DNA of 64,000 nucleotides, from NCBI RefSeq assembly GCF_900091725.1, contig NZ_FMBW01000040.1, forward strand, positions 248,001 to 312,000, written 5' to 3'. Origin of the DNA: Streptomyces sp. DvalAA-43. Its GTDB lineage: Bacteria > Actinomycetota > Actinomycetes > Streptomycetales > Streptomycetaceae. Below, piece after piece: positions 47,836-55,240 of this stretch; positions within the stretch are counted from its first letter, which is position 1; each line of letters begins with the position of its first letter. The translations under genes were made by a program, and so were the position numbers. The notes below the pieces were generated by a model that was not told the DNA's origin, made no database searches, and saw nothing but the letters and a program-made list of their open reading frames with translations.

Positions 47836-48357
47836 ATGACTCCTTCTGACGAGATCCTGGACATCGTCGACGAGAACGACGTGGTCGTGGGGCAGGCCCC
47901 GCGCGGTGAGGCGACCGCGCGGGGCCTTCGCCATCGCTGTGCCTTCATCGAGGTCCGGGATGCGGAGGGGCGGCTCTTCGTGCACCGCAGGACCCCGGGC
48001 AAGCTGGTCTTCCCGTCCCACTACGACATGTTCGTCGGCGGGGTGGTCGGCGCCGGTGAGTCGTACGACGAGGCGGCGCTGCGGGAGGCCGGGGAGGAGC
48101 TCGGGGTGTCCGGGCTCCCCCGGCCGGAACCGCTCTTCAAGTTCCTCTACGAGAACGCCGGGCACTCCTGGTGGTCGTACGTCTACCAGGTACGGTGCGA
48201 GCTGCCGGTGAACCCGCAGGTGGAGGAGGTCGCCTGGCACACCTTCCTCACCGATGACGAGCTGGCCCAGCGGATCGGCGAGTGGGAGTGGGTGCCGGAC
48301 GGCCTGGAGGCGTACCACCGGCTGCGGGCCTTCCGGGCGGCCGGAACGGCCTCCTGA
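47836..48357 (+). CDS. Nudix hydrolase
   Basis: 173 residues, similar in layout to isopentenyl-diphosphate isomerase-like Nudix proteins (MutT/YfcD type). The Nudix box GVVGAGESYDEAALREAGEELGV is split in the usual way between G and EELG, with the metal Glu cluster intact. RTPGKLVFPSHYDMFVGG precedes it. Likely a cytoplasmic pyrophosphatase for a nucleotide or prenyl derivative. GAGGAG stands before the ATG at 47836. Confidence 0.9.
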   Translation: MTPSDEILDIVDENDVVVGQAPRGEATARGLRHRCAFIEVRDAEGRLFVHRRTPGKLVFPSHYDMFVGGVVGAGESYDEAALREAGEELGVSGLPRPEPLFKFLYENAGHSWWSYVYQVRCELPVNPQVEEVAWHTFLTDDELAQRIGEWEWVPDGLEAYHRLRAFRAAGTAS

Positions 48358-48401
48358 GTCCGGACGGCGGTCACCCGCGAAGCCGAAGATAAGGTTCACA
48401 C

Positions 48402-48797
48402 GTGAACGAATTCGTACAGAGCCTGCGGCTGTGGTTCGCGCCGCAGCGCATCCGCGACGAGGGCGACACCCCCGACTACCGGTTCTCGCTCGCCAACGAG
48501 CGCACCTTCCTCGCCTGGATCCGGACGGCCCTGGCGCTGATCGGCGGCGGCTTCGCGGTCGACCAGTTCCTGCCGGAGCTGGCCTGGGGCATCCGGGCCG
48601 GGCTGGCGCTCGCGCTGCTTGCGGCCGGTGTGCTGTGCGCGCTGCGGGCGGTCAACCACTGGGTGCGGTGCGAACGGGCGATGCGGCGCGGCGAGGATCT
48701 GCCGGTCTCGCGGTTCCCGACGCTGCTCGGTCTGGCCGTCGGGGTCGTCGCCGTGGCGATGGTGGTGGTGGTCCTCTTCGGCTGGGAGGGCCGGTGA
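48402..48797 (+). CDS. DUF202 membrane protein (YidH-like)
   Basis: 131 residues with three hydrophobic helices after an N-terminal soluble part. The family mark DYRFSLANERTFLAWIRTALALIGGG is clear. Function is unknown. The GTG at 48402 starts the gene and the next DUF202 gene begins in its stop codon (GTGA). The pair probably makes a hetero-oligomer in the membrane (inference). Confidence 0.9.
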   Translation: MNEFVQSLRLWFAPQRIRDEGDTPDYRFSLANERTFLAWIRTALALIGGGFAVDQFLPELAWGIRAGLALALLAAGVLCALRAVNHWVRCERAMRRGEDLPVSRFPTLLGLAVGVVAVAMVVVVLFGWEGR

Positions 48798-49105
48798 CCA
48801 CCACGGAGCGCGACCCCGGGCTGCAGCCCGAGCGGACCCGGCTGGCCTGGCGGCGTACGACGCTGTCGTGCACGGTGGTGGCGCTGCTGGCGGTGCGGCA
48901 GGCGCTGTACGGCGGGGCGGGCCCGGCCGCGATCGTGGCGGCGTCGCTGAGCGCGCTGGCCTGGCTCGGCTTTCTGCGGGTGGCGCATCTGCGGATGCTC
49001 GGGGTGGGGACCGCGCGGCCGCAGCCGCTGTCTCCGCGCGGCGCGCTGACCGCGGCGGCGTGCACGGTCGCGCTCGCGGTGTGCGCCGCGGCCATGCTGT
49101 TCTGA
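48794..49105 (+). CDS. DUF202 membrane protein
   Basis: 103 residues, three hydrophobic helices. The motif LQPERTRLAWRRTTLSCTVVALL is the short-form DUF202 signature. It overlaps the upstream DUF202 gene by four bases. Function unknown. The end of the gene and the following spacer contain a degenerate 24-base repeat. Confidence 0.9.
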   Translation: MTTTERDPGLQPERTRLAWRRTTLSCTVVALLAVRQALYGGAGPAAIVAASLSALAWLGFLRVAHLRMLGVGTARPQPLSPRGALTAAACTVALAVCAAAMLF

Positions 49106-49115
49106 GCCGTGCCGC

Positions 49116-49155
49116 GCTGTTCGGACCGAGCGGATCGGAGCTGTTCGGACCGAGC
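49116..49155. repeat. 16-bp direct repeat with 24-bp period
   Basis: GCTGTTCGGACCGAGC occurs at 49116-49131 and 49140-49155; a degenerate third copy (GCTGTTC at 49096) overlaps the DUF202 stop codon. Confidence 0.8.
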
Positions 49156-49259
49156 CGTTCGCCGTGCCGTTCGCGAGCAGCTCGCGCGGCTCCGGGTCGT
49201 CGGGCGGGCCCTTCCGGGCCGCCCCGATCCGATCCGGTATCAGGGCGGGTTGCGGGGCG

Positions 49260-50216
49260 TCAGAGATCCGTCCGGACGTCCGGGACCTCCCACGGGACGG
49301 TGACGACGATCTTTCCGCGGGTGCGCCCCTGCTCGTTCAGCCGGTAGGCGTCCGCCGCCCGCTCCAGCGGGAAGACCTCTTCCACATGGACCGAGACGAT
49401 GCCCTGCTCGGCCAGTTCGGCCAGCCGGGTGAGGTCGGTCGCGTCCGGGCGTACATAGGCGTAGTGGCCGCCGTACGCGAGGACCTCGCCGTCCGCGATG
49501 GAGGCCAGGCGGCCCCCGGGCTTCAGCACGTCGGCGGAGACCCGGAGCGCCTCCCCGCCGACGGTGTCGAACGCGGCGTCGAAGCCGTCCGGGGCCAGGG
49601 CCCGCAGCCGGTCGGCGAGGCCGTCCCCGTAGGCCACCGGTTCCCCGCCGAGCTGCCGGACATGGTCGTGGTTGTGCTCGCTCGCGGTGCCGATGACGCG
49701 GGCGCCGGTGTGCCGGGCGAGCTGGACGGCGAACGAGCCCACCCCGCCGGCCGCCGCGTGGACGAGGACCGTCTCGCCCTCGCGGATCCTCAGGGTGCGG
49801 TGCAGGACCTGGTAGGCGGTGAGACCGGCCAGCGGGAGGCCCGCCGCCTCCTCGAAGCTCAGGCTCAGCGGCTTGCGGGCGAGGGTGCGCACGGGTGCGG
49901 CGACGTACTCGGCGAAGGTGCCGCGGCTGAGGAAGTCCTCCCGTACGTAGCCGATGACCTCGTCCCCGACCGCGAACTCGTCGACGGCCGCGCCGGGCTG
50001 CACGACGACTCCGGACACGTCCCAGCCGGGGATCACCGGGAACACGGCGTCCAGGGCGGCGTCGAGGTAGCCCTCGCGGGCCTTCCAGTCGACCGGGTTG
50101 ACGGCCGCCGCCCGCACCTTCACCAGGACGGTGTCCGGGCCGACCTTGGGGTCGGGCCGCTCGCCGTACTCCAGGACGTCGGCCCCGCCGTACGCGCTGT
50201 AACTGATCGCCTTCAT
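49260..50216 (-). CDS. NADP-dependent quinone oxidoreductase (MDR)
   Basis: 318 residues, zinc-independent medium-chain reductase. ISYSAYGGADVLEYGERPDP at the start, AAAVNPVDWKAREGYLD, the NADP motif VLVHAAAGGVGSFAVQLAR and the C-terminal EQGRTRGKIVVTV are typical of quinone oxidoreductase/zeta-crystallin-like enzymes. No zinc Cys are present. It reduces quinones or enones with NADPH. Single gene; stop at 49260 on the minus strand, and the spacer to the DUF202 genes has only repeats. Confidence 0.92.
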   Translation of the reverse strand: MKAISYSAYGGADVLEYGERPDPKVGPDTVLVKVRAAAVNPVDWKAREGYLDAALDAVFPVIPGWDVSGVVVQPGAAVDEFAVGDEVIGYVREDFLSRGTFAEYVAAPVRTLARKPLSLSFEEAAGLPLAGLTAYQVLHRTLRIREGETVLVHAAAGGVGSFAVQLARHTGARVIGTASEHNHDHVRQLGGEPVAYGDGLADRLRALAPDGFDAAFDTVGGEALRVSADVLKPGGRLASIADGEVLAYGGHYAYVRPDATDLTRLAELAEQGIVSVHVEEVFPLERAADAYRLNEQGRTRGKIVVTVPWEVPDVRTDL

Positions 50217-50283
50217 GCACCGACCATCTGTGCGGGTCCGGGTCCCCGCAACTCAGGCCGGTGCGTCCCGGGCGGCGGGCCCG

Positions 50284-51573
50284 TCACCAGCGCGGGATCG
50301 TCGGCGTCTCCCACCCCGGCTCGGCCTTGCGCATCGCGGCCGCGTCGTCGCGCTCGCGCATGGTGCCGTCGTCGTCGAGCCAGCGCCGGTGCAGCGCGGC
50401 CAGGCGCTCGCGGTCGAGTTCGACACCGAGCCCGGGTGCGTCGGAGACGGCGAGCCGGCCGTCCTCGAAGACATGGCGGGCGGTGATGACGTCCTCGGTC
50501 TGCCAGGGGTAGTGGCTGTCGCAGGCGTAGTCGAGGTTGGGAACGGTGGCCGCCACATGGGTCATCGCGGCGAGGCTGATGCCGAGGTGGGTGTTGGAGT
50601 GCATGGAGAGCCCGACACCGAAGGTGCGGCAGATCCCGGCCAGCTCACGGGTGCGGTGCAGTCCGCCCCAGTAGTGGTGGTCGGAGAGGACGACCTGCAC
50701 GGCGCCGCGGGCGAAGGCCTCCGGCACCTCGGCGAGGGTGGTCACGCACATGTTGGTGGCCAGCGGCACATCGGTGCCCGCGGCGACGGAGGCCATCAGG
50801 TCCGTGCCGCTCGCCGGGTCCTCCAGGTATTCGAGTACGTCCTTCAGCTGCTCGGCGACGTACAGCGAGGTCTCGACGGACCAGGCCCCGTTGGGGTCCA
50901 GGCGCAGGGGCTGTCCGGGGAACTCCTCGGCCAGGGCGCGGATCGCGGCGATCTCCCGGTCGGGCTCGAAGACGCCGCCCTTGAGCTTGAAGGAGGAGAA
51001 GCCGTACGCGCGGGCGAAGCGGCGCGCCTGGGCGACGACGCCGGCCGGGTCGAGAGCGGCGTCCCAGTCGTCCTGCTCGCCACCCTCGGGGTGGGCGGCC
51101 CAACGGTAGAAGAGGTAGGCGCTGTACTCGACGCTGTCGCGGACCTTGCCGCCCAGCAGGGCGTGCACGGGGAGGCCGAGGGCCTTGCCCAGCGCGTCCA
51201 GGCAGGCGACCTCGAAGCCGGAGACGACGGAGAGCCGGAGCTTGTCGGCGGTCTGGACGCCGCGCAGTCCGCCCGCGTCGACCCGGTCGTCGGCCGCGCG
51301 TGAATCACCGCACACCTCGTCGGCCAGGGTGAACAGGCCGTTCAGATCGCTGACCGGGCGTCCGATGAGTGCGGTGGCGAGCTGCCGGGCGAGTTCGAGG
51401 TACTTGCCGTCCCCGTACGTCTCGCCGATTCCGGTGACTCCACCCCGGGTGACGACCTCCACGATCAGCCGGGGGGTGTAGGGCTGGTGGACGCCCTGGG
51501 TGTTGAGCAGGGGCGGGTCGGCTATCAGGATCGGGGTCAACCGGACTTCGTCGATCAGCAGCTCTGTATTCAT
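50284..51573 (-). CDS. gudD: Glucarate dehydratase
   Basis: 429 residues, enolase superfamily. The catalytic Lys pair region is FSSFKLKGGVFEPDRE, metal ligands lie in RLDPNGAWS, LEYLEDPASG and ATNMCVTT, and the catalytic His is in GLSMHSNTHLGISLAAMTH. The N-terminal cap begins VRLTPILIADPPLLNTQGVHQP. It converts D-glucarate (and L-idarate) to 5-keto-4-deoxyglucarate. No aldolase or transporter for the pathway lies nearby. An inverted repeat stands just before its start. Confidence 0.94.
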   Translation of the reverse strand: MNTELLIDEVRLTPILIADPPLLNTQGVHQPYTPRLIVEVVTRGGVTGIGETYGDGKYLELARQLATALIGRPVSDLNGLFTLADEVCGDSRAADDRVDAGGLRGVQTADKLRLSVVSGFEVACLDALGKALGLPVHALLGGKVRDSVEYSAYLFYRWAAHPEGGEQDDWDAALDPAGVVAQARRFARAYGFSSFKLKGGVFEPDREIAAIRALAEEFPGQPLRLDPNGAWSVETSLYVAEQLKDVLEYLEDPASGTDLMASVAAGTDVPLATNMCVTTLAEVPEAFARGAVQVVLSDHHYWGGLHRTRELAGICRTFGVGLSMHSNTHLGISLAAMTHVAATVPNLDYACDSHYPWQTEDVITARHVFEDGRLAVSDAPGLGVELDRERLAALHRRWLDDDGTMRERDDAAAMRKAEPGWETPTIPRW

Positions 51574-51584
51574 ACGTGAACCCT

Positions 51585-51604
51585 ATTCAGGGATACGACT
51601 GAAT
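51585..51604. promoter_or_regulatory. Inverted repeat upstream of gudD
   Basis: ATTCAG-GGATACGA-CTGAAT, perfect 6-base arms with an 8-base spacer, 12 bases before the gudD start. Operator candidate. Confidence 0.45.
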
Positions 51605-51641
51605 GCCAGACTCCGGGCCAACTCGAAGGTGAGTCCGAGGT

Positions 51642-51677
51642 GACTCGACAGACGACTCGACAGACGGGTCGACAGGC
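51642..51677. repeat. 12-bp tandem repeat, three copies
   Basis: GACTCGACAGAC at 51642 and 51654, then GGGTCGACAGGC at 51666, in the divergent spacer between gudD and the APH-like kinase. Confidence 0.85.
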
Positions 51678-51762
51678 GAGTCCGGGGCGATCCCCGGCCG
51701 AGCCCGCCCGAAGAATCCGGCCCCGCGCCCACCCGATGGATCCGGGACACGTACTGGACGAC

Positions 51763-51780
51763 ATACCGACTGGTCGGCAT
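51763..51780. promoter_or_regulatory. TetR-type operator before the APH/ACAD operon
   Basis: ATACCGACTGGTCGGCAT is an 18-base near-palindrome (ATACCGAC-TG-GTCGGCAT, one mismatched pair). Sites of the form ACCGAC..GTCGGT are known for TetR regulators of acyl-CoA metabolism in actinobacteria. It ends 45 bases before the kinase start. Confidence 0.55.
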
Positions 51781-51825
51781 GATGGTTCCCGACCGTCTCT
51801 CACGTCACCCCCGGAGGTGCGCACG

Positions 51826-52848
51826 ATGAGCCCCGTCCCCCCGCCAGGCCTTGACCTCGACCGGCTGCGCGGGCACCTCGACCGCGAGCGGCCGGGGCTG
51901 GTGAGCGGACCGCTCGAAGCCCGGCTGATCGAGGGCGGCCGGTCGAACCTGACGTACATCGTCACGGACGGCGCCGGCCGCTGGGTGGTCCGCAGGCCGC
52001 CGCTGGGCCATGTGCTGGCCACCGCGCACGACATGGGGCGCGAGCACCGGGTGATCAGCGCCCTGCACCCGACGGCCGTTCCGGTGCCCGAACCGGTGCT
52101 GCTCTGCGAGGACGACTCGGTGATCGGCTCGTCCTTCTACGTCATGGAGTACGTCGAGGGCACCCCGTACCGCACCGCCGAACAGCTCACCCCGCTGGGC
52201 GCCGAGCGCACCCGGGAGGCGGTCCTCGGGCTCGTCGACACCCTCGTCGCCCTGCACGCCGTGGATCCGGCGGCCGTCGGGCTCGGCGACTTCGGGCACC
52301 CCGAGGGCTTCCTCGACCGGCAGCTGCGCCGTTGGGGCAAGCAGCTGGACGCGTCGCGCAACCGCGAACTGCCCGGCATCGACGCACTGCACGCCGCACT
52401 CGGGCGGGAGCTGCCCGTCTCGCCCGCGCCCACCGTGGTGCACGGCGACTACCGGCTGGACAACGTCCTGATCGGCACCGACGACCGGATCAAGGCCGTC
52501 CTCGACTGGGAGATGTCGACGCTCGGCGATCCGCTGACCGACCTCGGCCTGCTGGTGATGTACAGCTCCGACCTCGGCCTGGCCGATTCGCCGGTCTCCA
52601 CCACCAGCGGCGCTGCGGGCCACCCCTCCCCCGCCGAACTGATCGAGCGCTACGCCGCCCGCTCGGGCCGGGACACCTCCGCCCTCTCCTGGTACACGGC
52701 GTTCGCCTGGTTCAAGCTCGCCGTGATCCTGGAGGGCATCCACTACCGCTACACCCTGGGCCAGACCGTCGGCGCCGGCTTCGACCGCATCGGCGATCTC
52801 GTCCCCGTCTTCATCGAGCACGGCCTCACCACCCTCCAGGAAGGCTGA
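51826..52848 (+). CDS. APH-like phosphotransferase (ACAD10-type)
   Basis: 340 residues, aminoglycoside-phosphotransferase/choline-kinase fold. The ATP lysine region is RLIEGGRSNLTYIVTDGAGRWVVRRPP, the catalytic loop VVHGDYRLDNVLIG (Asp, Asn) and the metal motif AVLDWEMSTLGDPLTDLG. Members beside an acyl-CoA dehydrogenase resemble the kinase half of human ACAD10/11 and may phosphorylate 4-hydroxyacyl-CoAs so that the partner can eliminate phosphate. GGAGG precedes the ATG at 51826. The dehydrogenase gene starts eight bases after its stop. Confidence 0.9.
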   Translation: MSPVPPPGLDLDRLRGHLDRERPGLVSGPLEARLIEGGRSNLTYIVTDGAGRWVVRRPPLGHVLATAHDMGREHRVISALHPTAVPVPEPVLLCEDDSVIGSSFYVMEYVEGTPYRTAEQLTPLGAERTREAVLGLVDTLVALHAVDPAAVGLGDFGHPEGFLDRQLRRWGKQLDASRNRELPGIDALHAALGRELPVSPAPTVVHGDYRLDNVLIGTDDRIKAVLDWEMSTLGDPLTDLGLLVMYSSDLGLADSPVSTTSGAAGHPSPAELIERYAARSGRDTSALSWYTAFAWFKLAVILEGIHYRYTLGQTVGAGFDRIGDLVPVFIEHGLTTLQEG

Positions 52849-52856
52849 TCACCCCC

Positions 52857-54071
52857 ATGGACTTCGCATTCGACGCCCGCACCGAGGAGCTGCGCGCCAA
52901 GCTGCTCGCCTTCATGGACGAGCACGTCCACCCGGCCGAGAGGATCGCGGACGAGCAGCGCGCGCTGCTGGCCTCCCCGTGGGACACCCCGGGGATCGTC
53001 GAGGACCTGAAGGCGGAGGCGCGCAGGCAGGGCCTGTGGAATCTCTTCCTGCCCGATGCGGAGTACGGGGCCGGGCTGACCAACCTCCAGTACGCCCCGC
53101 TCGCCGAGATCACCGGCCGTTCCCCGCAGTTGGCCCCGACCGCACTCAACTGCGCGGCCCCGGACACCGGGAACATGGAGGTGCTGCACCAGTTCGGCAC
53201 CGACGAGCAGAAGAAGCGGTGGCTGGAGCCGCTGCTCGCCGGTACGATCCGCTCGGCCTTCGCGATGACGGAACCCGACGTGGCCTCGTCGGACGCGACG
53301 AACATCGAGACGCGGATCGTGCGTGACGGCGGTGACTACGTCATCAACGGCCGCAAGTGGTACATCTCCGGGGCGATGAACCCGGACTGCGAGGTCTTCA
53401 TCGTGATGGGCAAGACCGACCCCGACGGCACGGACATCCGCCGCCAGCAGTCGATGATCCTGGTCCCCCGCGACACCCCCGGCCTCGAAGTGCGCCGCGC
53501 CATGCGGGTGTACGGGTACGAGGACCACTACCACGGCGGTCACGCGGAGGTGGTGCTCACCGATGTGCGGGTGCCGGCCGAGAATCTGATCGGCGAGGAG
53601 GGCGGCGGCTTCGCCATCGCCCAGGCACGGCTGGGGCCGGGCCGGATCCACCACTGCATGCGGCTGATCGGCATGGCCGAGCGGGCGATCGAGCTGATGT
53701 GCAGGCGGGCGGTGTCCCGTACGGCCTTCGGCAAGCCGCTCGCCCAGCAGGGCGTCGTGCAGAACTGGATCGCGGACGCCCGGGTCACGGTGGAGCAACT
53801 GCGGCTGCTGGTGCTGAAGACGGCGTGGCTGATGGACACGGTGGGCAACCGGGGGGCGCACACGGAGATCCAGTCCATCAAGATCGCCACCCCGCGCGCG
53901 GTGGTCGGCATCCTCGACCAGGCGGTGCAGCTGCACGGCGCGGGCGGCGTCGGCCAGGACTTCCCGCTGGCCGAACTGTGGGCGGCGGCAAGGACGTTGC
54001 GACTGGCGGACGGCCCGGACGAGGTGCACCAGCGGTCGCTGGCGCGGCGGGAGATCAAGCAGTACCTGTAG
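52857..54071 (+). CDS. Acyl-CoA dehydrogenase (ACAD10/11-like)
   Basis: 404 residues, flavin-dependent. AFAMTEPDVASSDATNIET, INGRKWYISGAMNPDCEVFIVMG, GYEDHYHGGHAEVVLTDVRVP and QLHGAGGVGQDFPLAELWA are family motifs. Pairing with the APH-like kinase suggests use of 4-hydroxyacyl or branched acyl-CoA substrates (inference from ACAD10/11). Start ATG at 52857. The region downstream (54072-54211) has no gene. Confidence 0.92.
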   Translation: MDFAFDARTEELRAKLLAFMDEHVHPAERIADEQRALLASPWDTPGIVEDLKAEARRQGLWNLFLPDAEYGAGLTNLQYAPLAEITGRSPQLAPTALNCAAPDTGNMEVLHQFGTDEQKKRWLEPLLAGTIRSAFAMTEPDVASSDATNIETRIVRDGGDYVINGRKWYISGAMNPDCEVFIVMGKTDPDGTDIRRQQSMILVPRDTPGLEVRRAMRVYGYEDHYHGGHAEVVLTDVRVPAENLIGEEGGGFAIAQARLGPGRIHHCMRLIGMAERAIELMCRRAVSRTAFGKPLAQQGVVQNWIADARVTVEQLRLLVLKTAWLMDTVGNRGAHTEIQSIKIATPRAVVGILDQAVQLHGAGGVGQDFPLAELWAAARTLRLADGPDEVHQRSLARREIKQYL

Positions 54072-54211
54072 ACGAGCGGTACCGGTGGGCGGGCGGCTCC
54101 TGCGAACGTGCGGTACCTGTGGAGGAGCTCGGCGCGGCGGCGCGCCCGGGAAGCATGATCCGTGGCCACCCCATCGGACGGGCCCCCACGCCGACGACCG
54201 ACGGCCGGCGC

Positions 54212-55107
54212 CTACGCGCCGTCGTGGAGGGGACGGACGTTGCCTGACACGGCACCGAAGTCGTACACCGCGAAGTCGGCCATCGGGCGGTACCCGATCC
54301 GCTGGTAGAGGCCGTTGCTGGTGGGGTTGGCGAGGTCCGCGAACAGCAGGACCTCCGCCGCGCCCGCGGCCGGCGCGGCCCGGCTCACCTCGACTGTCGC
54401 GGCGCCCGCGTAGCCGCGCCCGCGCAGGTGGGCCGGGGTGTAGACAGGAGTCACCCGGCTCTGGCCCGCGACCACGGGGGTCCTGCCCGCCATGGAGACG
54501 GGGGCGCCGTCCGGGGTTTCCCAGAGCGTGACGTGTCCGTGGGCGATGCGTGTGTCCGCCCATGCGCTGTTGTCCGCGGCGGGGGTTCCTCCGATGTCGG
54601 TGACGAACTCGCGATGCCAGAGCATGAGCCGTTCACGGTCCTCCTCACCCACGACTCGCCCCCGGCCCTCGGGGAACGGCTCCGGTGGTGTGAGGGTGCC
54701 CAGGCGGTACAGGCGCTCCCGCTCGCGCGGTGTCGGTACCGCGCCCGTGTGCCGCCGCCAGGCCTCGGCGAAGGAGGTGGCGGTGTCATGGTCCGCGTTG
54801 ACGCCGGGGAGGATGTGGCCGAGGCCGGCCAGCCGGGCGGCGAGGCTGTCGGCCTCTTCGGGGGTGAGGGCGGTCGGGGCCAGACGGCGGGGCGGGGTAC
54901 GGAAGAAGGCCGCGCGGACCTCGCCCGCCCGCTCCAGCAGGCCGAAGACGGGGGCGCCGACGCCGTACGCGTCCGCCCCACGCGTACGCAGCGCCTCGGT
55001 CACCGTCAGCGGGACGGTGTGAGGGCGGGACGCGAGTGCAGGAAGTCTCCGGCGCGAGTGAGAAAGTCGTCGAGGTCTTCGGTGAGGTGCCAGTCATCCG
55101 GACTCAT
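54212..55107 (-). pseudogene. GNAT acetyltransferase with N-terminal frameshift
   Basis: The main frame (54212-55003, 263 codons from a GTG) carries the acetyl-CoA loop (TPAHLRGRGYAGAATVEVSR) and FADLANPTSNGLYQRIGYRP. A second frame from an ATG at 55107 reads MSPDDWHLTEDLDDFLTRAG and reaches the same point 33 codons later, ending at a TGA at 55006-55008. One extra base near 55016-55023, where the minus strand reads CTCACACC, would join them as ...RPALHTVPLTVTEALRTRG, which fits what I remember of intact homologues. So it is frameshifted or contains a sequencing error. If translated from the GTG at 55003 it would lack about 35 residues. Confidence 0.75.
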
Positions 55108-55240
55108 GCCTCATGATCCCGCCTGCCGCCGACGCGCGCCCGTGCTTTTCCGCGGGGAGAGACGCGAACAGGTCTGCCGTCATGAGGGCTTTGGACCTGC
55201 CGATGACGCCCCACGGTCCGGTGGCCGGGAGTTCCGGGGA

